DNA from: Bacillota bacterium | Lineage (GTDB): Bacteria; Bacillota; Clostridia; Lachnospirales; Lachnospiraceae | Assembly (NCBI GenBank): GCA_023398855.1 | Contig: JAEWRS010000376.1 | Location: forward strand, 1 to 5,719 | DNA length: 5,719 nucleotides | Direction: 5' to 3' | Part shown: one piece after another, positions 1-5,719 of the stretch | How positions within the stretch are numbered: the first letter of the stretch is position 1 | Layout of the letters: each line of letters begins with the position of its first letter | The notes under the pieces: model-generated | Seen by the model: the letters and a program-made list of their open reading frames with translations, nothing else | Told to the model about the DNA's origin: nothing | Database searches by the model: none | Translations under genes and position numbers: made by a program

Positions 1-1
1 G

Positions 2-127
2 GGCTGTCTTGCCATCATAAGCAGATGGGTGGAATCTGATTTCACCTATCCAATGGATCAACTGGTGAATATCATTGCTGATATAGATAAAAGCATGGAA
101 TATTATATTATGAAAAAGCAAAAATAG
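2..127 (+). CDS. TetR/AcrR-family transcriptional regulator, C-terminal fragment (5' end outside window)
   Basis: An open frame enters from the left edge and runs for 41 codons to a TAG at 125-127. The peptide begins GCLAIISRWVESDF and ends SMEYYIMKKQK. The pattern of a small-residue/hydrophobic helix, an Arg-Trp pair, an acidic turn, then P-M-D-Q-L and a hydrophobic last helix matches the C-terminal end of TetR-family ligand-binding domains (typically G-x-x-x-I-I-x-x-W-V-E-x-x-x, then P-x-x-x-L-A-x-I-I). The DNA-binding helix-turn-helix lies outside the window, so its target cannot be told. It converges on the minus-strand operon and the two share the terminator hairpin, so there is no sign that it belongs to that operon. 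The family call rests on a short stretch; a different helical protein end is possible. Confidence 0.62.
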   Translation, partial: GCLAIISRWVESDFTYPMDQLVNIIADIDKSMEYYIMKKQK

Positions 128-150
128 GCTTGATTACTATGAGGAAAAAG

Positions 151-196
151 GGAAAACCGCGGTTTCTTTTGTATAATAAAGAAACAGCGGTTTTCC
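151..196 (-). terminator. Strong intrinsic terminator between convergent genes, best for the minus strand
   Basis: Arms at 151-169 and 178-196 pair over 19 positions with one mismatch (G161 opposite A186), around an 8-nt loop (170-177). In the minus-strand reading the stem is followed by C and then TTTTT (complement of 145-149), the classic hairpin plus T-run, 28 nt past the helicase stop codon. In the plus direction the stem begins 23 nt past the TetR-like stop but is followed only by TACTTCCC, so termination that way should be weaker. The hairpin marks the downstream end of the three-gene operon. Confidence 0.85.
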
Positions 197-224
197 TACT
201 TCCCATAAATACAGCTGTGCTGCA

Positions 225-2417
225 TTAAAAGGCCTCTCTAAGCCCTTCAAAGTCCAGATAATCCTCTATAAATTGTTTGCGTAGTAAGTGAAAGGGTATA
301 AACTCATTATACTTACCGTCAATCTGCACTTTCTCAGGCAAAGGAAGCTCATACAAATCTAAATCAGATTTTACTATGTGGGAAATTATATGTTCCAATT
401 CTTCTTTCGTTCCTGTAAAATTCACTTCTAAATAGACGCAGGTAATCCAGGGGTGTTTACTTTTAATCTTCCTTCCCAACAACGCATAATGAAGCGTTAC
501 CAGCTGCCGGGTACCGACCCAGGGGAATACGGCGTATTTTGTATCGGAAAGTGGGGTAACCAGATTTTCTAAAATACCGCTGTTTCTGGCAATATATTGT
601 ATTTCCGTTAACCGCTCGCGGCATCTCTCACTCAAATAAGGATAAAGTAGATCACCTTGAAGAATACTGCGGATTTTTTTCACTAAAACAGTATGCAGCT
701 CCGCATTGAAATCCACATCCCAATCAACTACAGAAATTCCCGGTACCTTTTTAACAAAAATAACTTTTGATTTGGTATTCACATCAACCGTTTCCCACGT
801 CCTGCCGGCCAATGCAAAGCGGGTACCAACAGGATAAACCTTATCAACCGTCCCGATCGTGCGGTTTTCGTCTTTGACAAGTAAATATTCCGGAGCAAGA
901 AATACCGTGAGAAAATGGTGGCTGTTCACCACTTTTTCTCCCTCCCTGCCAATCATCAAGCCACCATGTTCTGTTCGCTGCAATTGTTCCATATTGATCA
1001 GATGAGTCAATAACTGTTTATAATCCTCCTGAGAAATATGTTGAAAGCAGCCCAAAGTAAGAATCGTCTGTGCAATAGCCCCAGGAGATAGTTCACCGCT
1101 GCTTTTTAAGTGGCTCATCGTCTGATGATACAATAGGTTATACGCATGATGCTGGGGATAAATGGGCTCAATCCAATGGTCCTTTATATACAGCTCAATA
1201 ATAGCAATTGTCCGGATAAACTCCCAATTAATAGGCCCCAGCGTGTCAGCGGGATTAATTCGGATATCTTCCACAAAGGTAAATAGCAGTTGTGGAACCT
1301 GCCCCCTGCGTCCACATCTGCCAAGACGCTGTGCAAAGCTGGAAACACTAAGGGGAGCTCCAACCTGTACCGCCTGATCAAGTGAACCAATGTCAATACC
1401 TAATTCCAATGTAACCGTCGCACCGGTGACAATCTTATCATCACCTGATTTCATCTCATCTTCTGTATTTTCGCGAAGCAACGCCGAAACATTTCCGTGA
1501 TGAACCCGGTAGACATCTGGTGCTTTTTTCTGCAAAGCAATTTCACGAAGATTTGCCATAACAAGTTCGGTTTCTTCCCGGCTGTTTGTAAAGATAATGG
1601 TTTTTTTATCAAGAGTCATCTTAAATAAATATTCGTAATGCTCCCGATTGCCCATGTCCCCACCTGTCACAACCTTGTTGTCCCCTGCGTCGCTGTCAGC
1701 CACATCTCTCTTATCATGCAGGTTCATAAACCGTTCAACATGAAGCCTGATGCGCCTCTTATCTTCTTCCACTATGGGAGCGGCACAATTACGGCCAGTT
1801 CCAGTATTAAGCCAGTTCTGCGCCAGAGTCACATCACCAAGCGTTGCCGAAAGGCCGATACGTCTTGGATTTACGCCAGTCAGCTTTTGAAGGCGTTCTA
1901 AGATACACAGCAGCTGAACCCCCCGTGGATCCCGCATAAACTGATGTACCTCATCAATGATGACAAATCGCAGATCAGAAAACATCTGAAGGCAGGCGCC
2001 CCGCTTATTGGTCAGAAGGCTTTCCAGAGATTCCGGAGTGATTTGGATAATTCCTTCCGGATGCTTGATCAGCTGGTTTTTCTTTGTCTGAGATGCATCA
2101 CCATGCCATTTGCATACAGGAATATGGGACTGGACAAGTAACTGCTCAAGGCGTTTGAACTGGTCATTAATCAGAGCCTTCAGCGGAGAGATATACATAA
2201 TACCTACCGAACGGGAAGGTTTTTCATACAGCTCCGTAAGCACAGGCAAAAAAGCCGCTTCTGTTTTTCCAGAGGCAGTACCCGAAGAAAGCAGTAAATT
2301 ATCCTGGCCGGAGAAAATGACCTCACAGGAGGCAACCTGGATTCCACGCAGCTCCTCCCATTGATTCTGGTATATAAAATCCTGTATGAAAGGAGCAAGT
2401 CTGTTAAATACATCCAT
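225..2417 (-). CDS. BrxHI/Lhr-like superfamily 2 DEVH-box helicase
   Basis: 730-aa ATP-dependent nucleic-acid helicase, predicted cytoplasmic. Conserved SF2 motifs appear in order: a Q-motif-like L-R-G-I-Q (23-27), Walker A GTASGKT (46-52, K51), motif Ia S-P-L-K-A-L (77-82), WHGDAS (104-109), TPESLE (127-132), Walker B DEVH (155-158), motif III SAT (190-192), motif IV IIFTNSREE (274-282), motif V region G-A-T-V-T-L-E-L-G-I-D-I-G (332-344) and motif VI QRLGRCGRRG (363-372). WHGDAS plus the DEVH box and LGRCGRRG are typical of Lhr and the BrxHI helicases of type 2 BREX. Residues 373-730 hold a probable winged-helix part and a beta-rich segment around 518-570 (F-A-L-A-G-R-T-W). I see no nuclease motif. 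ATG 2417 is supported by a GAGGTG Shine-Dalgarno 9 nt upstream. It is the last gene of the operon, 6 nt after the ATPase. All catalytic motifs look intact; the BrxHI rather than generic Lhr assignment leans on the adjacent BrxD-like gene. Confidence 0.92.
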   Translation of the reverse strand: MDVFNRLAPFIQDFIYQNQWEELRGIQVASCEVIFSGQDNLLLSSGTASGKTEAAFLPVLTELYEKPSRSVGIMYISPLKALINDQFKRLEQLLVQSHIPVCKWHGDASQTKKNQLIKHPEGIIQITPESLESLLTNKRGACLQMFSDLRFVIIDEVHQFMRDPRGVQLLCILERLQKLTGVNPRRIGLSATLGDVTLAQNWLNTGTGRNCAAPIVEEDKRRIRLHVERFMNLHDKRDVADSDAGDNKVVTGGDMGNREHYEYLFKMTLDKKTIIFTNSREETELVMANLREIALQKKAPDVYRVHHGNVSALLRENTEDEMKSGDDKIVTGATVTLELGIDIGSLDQAVQVGAPLSVSSFAQRLGRCGRRGQVPQLLFTFVEDIRINPADTLGPINWEFIRTIAIIELYIKDHWIEPIYPQHHAYNLLYHQTMSHLKSSGELSPGAIAQTILTLGCFQHISQEDYKQLLTHLINMEQLQRTEHGGLMIGREGEKVVNSHHFLTVFLAPEYLLVKDENRTIGTVDKVYPVGTRFALAGRTWETVDVNTKSKVIFVKKVPGISVVDWDVDFNAELHTVLVKKIRSILQGDLLYPYLSERCRERLTEIQYIARNSGILENLVTPLSDTKYAVFPWVGTRQLVTLHYALLGRKIKSKHPWITCVYLEVNFTGTKEELEHIISHIVKSDLDLYELPLPEKVQIDGKYNEFIPFHLLRKQFIEDYLDFEGLREAF

Positions 2418-2423
2418 ATTTAT

Positions 2424-3740
2424 TTACACCTCGAAATCTAAAAAATCACTGTGTAGCAACTCATCAGACAGGCCACCCTTTGCCATTTCAAAGCTGTTGC
2501 TGCCTAAAATATCTGACACGCTTTTTTGGGGATTCTGATGCAGAATATTAACAAGTTCAATGAAATCCCGGATAATCTCTCTTGGAGTAATATGTGTGTC
2601 TGCTCCAACACGATTATATTCTACCGTCAGAAAGTATAATAAATCCTCATGTCTCATGGTAGGAGTATAGTTATATAGCTGCCCATGGATGTCCCTCAGC
2701 TTTTCAACGAGAACATATACCTCTTCCTGGGTCAGCATTTGCAGCCTGATAATGGGAGCTGTCAAGTCCTTTATCTCGTCAGTTGCAAAATGTCCTTCTG
2801 CAAGGCGGGAACGCAGAGCCTCATAGCTGAACAAACCTTTGTATTTATCTTCAATACACTGAGGGGTGCCTCCGATTAAAAATCCAATGTGCTTTGCTTT
2901 TCCCTGTAACACGTCATTATAAATAGTCAGAACCTTTTCATAATTGTTTTGTCTTGTGATGGAGTTTGGAATCTTAAAGATGTTGACAAGTTCATCAATA
3001 AAAACCAATAACCCCTTATATCCGGCGTTAACTAAAAAAACAGCAAATATTTTCAAAAAATCATACCAGGTTTCATCGGTAACAATGAAATTAATATCCA
3101 AATCTGCCTTTGCTTCCTTGCGGGTTACATATTCACCCCGAAACCACTTCAATACATTTGATTTCATTGCCGCATCATCTTGTTGGTATGCTCTCCAGTA
3201 AGCTGCTACTGCCTTGGCAAACTCAAAACCGTTGACCATACCCTCAAGGGAATCGGCAACAGCATATATCTGTTTTTCAACTAACCGGTTGAATGCTTCA
3301 CCTTCTGCTTCGGTTTGTGATCTTATGGACGCCTGTATGCCTGAAATCCATTTTTCCAAAATCAGCGGCAGCGCACCGCCATCCGGCTTTGATTTCGTTG
3401 AAAGGTTTTGGATCAGCTCTTTGTATGTTGCCAGTCCTTGTCCTTTTGTTCCTGCAAACCGTCGTTCCGGTGAAAGGTCCGCATCAACTACAGCAAAGCC
3501 TTTTGCTGTAGCATAATTGCGTATGGTTTGTAGTAAAAAGCTCTTACCGCTGCCATACTTGCCAACGATAAACCGAAAAGAAGCACTTCCATCCTCAATC
3601 ATTTCAATATCATGTAATATAGCTGCAATTTCCTGTGTCCGTCCTACGGTAATGTATTCAAGTCCTACGCGGGGAACGACACCGCCCTTTAATGCATTGA
3701 TTAATATATTGGCTATCCTCATGGGCACTCTGTTTTCCAT
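2424..3740 (-). CDS. BrxD-like ATP-binding protein (DUF2791 P-loop ATPase)
   Basis: 438-aa AAA/STAND-like P-loop ATPase of the DUF2791 family, known as BrxD in type 2 BREX; the length fits. The N-terminus I-N-A-L-K-G-G-V-V-P, then L-E-Y-I-T-V-G-R (15-34) is the family's characteristic lead-in. Walker A is GKYGSGKS (60-67, K66) and Walker B is LLVFIDE (244-250, D249/E250), running into L-V-N-I-F. A sensor-1-like strand F-L-I-G-G-T (287-292) follows, then an arginine-containing E-A-L-R-S-R-L (307-313, possible Arg finger) and a helical lid with T-P-R-E-I-I-R-D-F (385-393). The roughly 180 residues between the two Walker motifs are helical and charged. It probably powers or regulates the partner helicase. 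The ATG at 3740 is 1 nt past the TAA of the TerB-type gene and has only a weak GGTG 7 nt upstream, suggesting coupled re-initiation; Met7 (3722) is a less likely alternative start. Confidence 0.9.
   Translation of the reverse strand: MENRVPMRIANILINALKGGVVPRVGLEYITVGRTQEIAAILHDIEMIEDGSASFRFIVGKYGSGKSFLLQTIRNYATAKGFAVVDADLSPERRFAGTKGQGLATYKELIQNLSTKSKPDGGALPLILEKWISGIQASIRSQTEAEGEAFNRLVEKQIYAVADSLEGMVNGFEFAKAVAAYWRAYQQDDAAMKSNVLKWFRGEYVTRKEAKADLDINFIVTDETWYDFLKIFAVFLVNAGYKGLLVFIDELVNIFKIPNSITRQNNYEKVLTIYNDVLQGKAKHIGFLIGGTPQCIEDKYKGLFSYEALRSRLAEGHFATDEIKDLTAPIIRLQMLTQEEVYVLVEKLRDIHGQLYNYTPTMRHEDLLYFLTVEYNRVGADTHITPREIIRDFIELVNILHQNPQKSVSDILGSNSFEMAKGGLSDELLHSDFLDFEV
2427..2432 (-). promoter_or_regulatory. 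Shine-Dalgarno of the helicase gene, inside the end of the ATPase gene
   Basis: GAGGTG on the minus strand, 9 nt before the helicase ATG at 2417. It is made of the last two sense codons (Glu-Val) of the upstream ATPase gene, just before its TAA. This fixes the helicase start and implies translational coupling of the two proteins. Confidence 0.8.
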
Positions 3741-3741
3741 C

Positions 3742-5433
3742 TTAATACACCATTTCCCTAATTTTATTTATATATTCTTCGTATATTGTCAAACAATCAT
3801 CTAGCTCAAGAATGTTATCCCCAATTGTGTCAATCGCCTTTTCATTAATGCTGTCAGCCAGCACTTCCAGCATGATTCCGTTGGCATCTGCAAAATGTTT
3901 TAAACTTGAATCACCCTGAAGTATTAATTTAAGCGCACTCACTTCTGTTTCCCCGAGCATATGAAACAGACTGGTCCAATTGTCTTCCACCTCTTCATAG
4001 GCATCTGCAATCACTGTTTGCGTTAACATGGGACTGATCTCTGCTGCGGATGCTTCAGAATGCATCCCGGACATGGTATCCGGAACAATCAGCTTTTCCT
4101 GCGTGTCATCGGCATCAAGTCTTATTTTATGAAGAGATGCCTCATCTATTGATACAATTATTTTCGTTGACTCTTTGTAATACAAAAGCACAGCCTCGCG
4201 AATGATGTTTTCAAGGGAAAGTCCCGCTGCTTCAAGCTTTTTTATCAGTTCCCCGTCTACTAATCGAATATCAGCAGTCAGCTTGTGCTTGAAATTTGTG
4301 ACCTTTCGTAACTCTGACTCTGTTTGCTTCATGATATAGCCAATGAGCTGCCGGCCGCTGTTCATAGACAATGTGGAACTAAATGACCATGTGTTATGAG
4401 TACATATATAAATTTCTTTATCAGAAAAAACAACCTTCTTATCCGGGTTCTTGGAGGGAGAATAAAATAATGCGTCCTTAAAGGGCATCCACAGGGACAT
4501 CTTTTTGGCAGGATAAAAAATCAAATCATCAAACAGGATACCGGCTCTGGTAAAAATAACTCTTATTTTTTCTATTACATCGCAAAAACAGACCCGGAGC
4601 TGGTCTTTGGTATCATCAGTAAAATAAATCGATTTATTGATATCATACTTTGAAATATTACAAAATAAATCAAATTTGTCGTTCATGTCTGTTTCGTACA
4701 TGAATACCTTGGCATAATGTGCCTGTAAATTATTTTCGCAGACAAATTCCTTAAATGGTTTTGGGAGATCGTAATAAATATGATAATCCTTTATCCATCG
4801 GATCACGTATTTATCAATCGAAGGACCAAACCGCCTGAACGCTCCCCAGAAAAACATGAGCCTGTCAAGTCCTTCCTGGGAATCTGCCACTCCAATATTA
4901 TGAATCAGCTCGTAAATATACACAAAAGCATAAGATAAGGATACATTTGTAACATTACCCTTTCTCACATCAGACCGCCAGGTAAAATAGGTTCTGAGCT
5001 GGGCATAACTCATTTGCTGATAATAAGGAAAATAGTTTGTAAACTCTGCATAACCATCGTAATCGTCCTGAAAATCTTTCATAAAAACAGCTTGTTTATA
5101 GAATATCTTGGAATGATTCATCCGTGTTTGTTTGTTATAAAAATGAGAATTGTAATGAAAAGGAAGCTGGATATCTCTGGCGATTTGTCTCATTTCATTA
5201 AATATTTTACGCTTTTCATCAAAAAACGGATTAACCGCCTGTGGCTGTGGTGTAGAAAAAGTCTGATTGCCGTTTGTTCCTGCGTCAATTTCAATCTCAG
5301 CAAAAACCTCTTCTTCAGCGGAATCAGAAGAAACATTTTGCAGAAATAGCTTTAATTGCCTTTCCTTTTCTTCAAAAAAAGAGTTTTGTCCCGGTATTTT
5401 AACAGGTTTATAATTCTTGTCAATTTTGTTCAT
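3742..5433 (-). CDS. TerB_N/TerB_C domain protein, first gene of the module
   Basis: 563-aa soluble protein from ATG 5433; no signal peptide or membrane segment. Residues 1-65 are charged and probably partly disordered. About 67-205 match the TerB_N domain, with Y-F-T-W-R-S-D-V-R-K-G (149-159) and Y-I-Y-E-L-I-H-N-I-G-V (172-182) as hallmark motifs, then E-G-L-D. About 424-560 match TerB_C: I-V-S-I-D, L-H-K-I-R and the terminal L-A-D-S-I-N-E-K-A-I-D-T-I-G-D (525-539). I cannot identify the acidic, metal-binding TerB core that often sits between these domains; the middle (205-424) is unassigned. Ter-domain proteins are linked to stress response and, in some gene neighbourhoods, to DNA processing; the exact activity here is unknown. 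It is probably the sensor or scaffold for the downstream ATPase and helicase. Start choice is uncertain: the frame is open back to a TTG at 5481 (579 aa) with a TGA at 5493-5491, and neither start has a good Shine-Dalgarno. Confidence 0.87.
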   Translation of the reverse strand: MNKIDKNYKPVKIPGQNSFFEEKERQLKLFLQNVSSDSAEEEVFAEIEIDAGTNGNQTFSTPQPQAVNPFFDEKRKIFNEMRQIARDIQLPFHYNSHFYNKQTRMNHSKIFYKQAVFMKDFQDDYDGYAEFTNYFPYYQQMSYAQLRTYFTWRSDVRKGNVTNVSLSYAFVYIYELIHNIGVADSQEGLDRLMFFWGAFRRFGPSIDKYVIRWIKDYHIYYDLPKPFKEFVCENNLQAHYAKVFMYETDMNDKFDLFCNISKYDINKSIYFTDDTKDQLRVCFCDVIEKIRVIFTRAGILFDDLIFYPAKKMSLWMPFKDALFYSPSKNPDKKVVFSDKEIYICTHNTWSFSSTLSMNSGRQLIGYIMKQTESELRKVTNFKHKLTADIRLVDGELIKKLEAAGLSLENIIREAVLLYYKESTKIIVSIDEASLHKIRLDADDTQEKLIVPDTMSGMHSEASAAEISPMLTQTVIADAYEEVEDNWTSLFHMLGETEVSALKLILQGDSSLKHFADANGIMLEVLADSINEKAIDTIGDNILELDDCLTIYEEYINKIREMVY

Positions 5434-5561
5434 ACAAATATCATTGCGAGCAATACCCGCCGCCCCCTTTTTTAATAACAACCATACGCTTCAATCTTTG
5501 GTATCTGTAATAAACTTCCTGGAATAGCATTCTCAACACATTTATTATTGGAACTGATAAA

Positions 5562-5580
5562 AATAATATACCATATTATT
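5562..5580. repeat. Perfect inverted repeat covering the -10 element (possible operator)
   Basis: AATAATAT-acc-ATATTATT: two perfect 8-bp arms around a 3-bp centre. It fully covers the proposed -10 hexamer (5565-5570) and the TGn extension. A dimeric repressor bound here would block RNA polymerase, but the arms are pure A/T, so chance is a real alternative. Confidence 0.4.
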
Positions 5581-5593
5581 ACGGATTTAGCAA
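5565..5593 (-). promoter_or_regulatory. Candidate sigma-A promoter of the TerB-ATPase-helicase operon
   Basis: On the minus strand, -35 TTGCTA (5593-5588, 4 of 6 to consensus) and -10 TATATT (5570-5565, 5 of 6) are separated by exactly 17 bp. A TGn extended -10 (TGGTATATT, from 5573) strengthens it. Transcription would begin near 5558, giving an untranslated leader of about 125 nt to the ATG at 5433. No comparable promoter is seen before the two downstream genes, which fits one transcript. Confidence 0.6.
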
Positions 5594-5719
5594 ACAAATG
5601 TTCTTTATATTGACTATCTGTTTGGCCCAAAATAAACCCCACAATATAAAACAAGGGCCAGATTTTATCTCTGTCCCTTGCTTTCCACTCTGCACAGTCT
5701 TTACGCTCCACCCATCAAG

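Larger units (their letters stand above)
5434..5719. other. Upstream leader/intergenic region with no convincing gene
   Basis: This AT-rich stretch of 286 nt holds the operon promoter and palindrome. Minus-strand frames are open for 79 codons (GTG 5711 to TAA 5472-5474) and for 46 codons from the window edge (stop 5579-5581). Neither gives a recognisable protein or has a ribosome-binding site, and both cross the promoter. No tRNA, riboswitch or CRISPR repeat was seen. Confidence 0.55.

Noticed and set aside
172..177. TATAAT hexamer on the plus strand resembling a -10 box
   Set aside because: It lies in the loop of the terminator hairpin, has no -35 at the proper distance and no plus-strand gene follows it.
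1162..3804. Several plus-strand frames of 64-100 codons
   Set aside because: All lie opposite the intact, motif-rich helicase and ATPase genes, have no recognisable domains and are antisense shadows.
225..5433. Classification as a complete type 2 BREX system
   Set aside because: Only the BrxD-like and BrxHI-like genes are present; the hallmark methyltransferase, PglZ and large ATPase are absent, and the operon starts at its own promoter with a TerB-type gene.
5444..5485. Possible 13-residue leader peptide (ATG at 5485-5483, Lys-Lys-Gly-Gly-Gly region) before the TerB-type gene
   Set aside because: No clear Shine-Dalgarno, no run of regulatory codons and no paired attenuator hairpins; most likely chance.
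5472..5711. 79-codon minus-strand frame (GTG start) upstream of the TerB-type gene, with two hydrophobic stretches
   Set aside because: No recognisable family, no ribosome-binding site before the GTG, an in-frame TGA lies two codons upstream of it, and the best operon promoter and its palindrome lie inside it. A degraded gene remnant cannot be excluded.
5579..5719. 46-codon minus-strand frame open from the right edge (starts L-D-G-W-S), as the possible end of an upstream gene
   Set aside because: Composition does not look coding and it ends at the promoter; too short to judge without the neighbouring sequence.
1..5719. Search for CRISPR arrays, insertion-sequence ends, tRNAs or integration sites
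   Set aside because: No regularly spaced repeats, transposase motifs, terminal inverted repeats or tRNA-like cloverleaf were seen; coding sequence fills nearly all of the window.

Overview
The window looks like chromosomal or island DNA from a low-GC Bacillota, probably a Clostridia-type anaerobe. The basis is composition (around 40% GC by eye, AT-rich third positions and spacers), an AT-rich sigma-A-type promoter candidate, and a Firmicute-style TetR C-terminus. No taxonomic marker gene is present, so this placement is an inference.

Layout, left to right. Positions 2-127 (+) hold the last 41 codons of a gene that enters from the left, best read as the ligand-binding end of a TetR/AcrR-family repressor. 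Positions 151-196 form a strong hairpin in the gap between convergent genes, serving as a terminator mainly for the minus strand. The rest of the window is one minus-strand operon, transcribed right to left. It runs from a TerB_N/TerB_C-domain protein (3742-5433), through a BrxD-like (DUF2791) P-loop ATPase (2424-3740), to a BrxHI/Lhr-like superfamily 2 DEVH-box helicase (225-2417). Gaps between the three genes are 1 and 6 nt, and the helicase Shine-Dalgarno lies in the last codons of the ATPase gene. The 5434-5719 leader holds a good promoter candidate (-35 TTGCTA, 17 bp, extended -10 TGGTATATT). Its -10 lies inside a perfect 8-3-8 inverted repeat.

How the genes may work together. BrxD-type ATPases and BrxHI helicases are known as the accessory pair of type 2 (Pgl-like) BREX phage defence. 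Here they sit as a compact cistron with a TerB_N/TerB_C protein, and no PglX methyltransferase, PglZ, BrxC/PglY ATPase or PglW kinase lies in the window. A terminator follows the helicase. The simplest reading is a self-contained three-gene DNA-processing or antiviral module in which the TerB-type protein is the sensor or scaffold and the ATPase and helicase act on DNA. The domain calls are well supported by motifs; the defence role is inference. No nuclease, methyltransferase or toxin domain is recognisable in the three proteins, so the effector step is unexplained.
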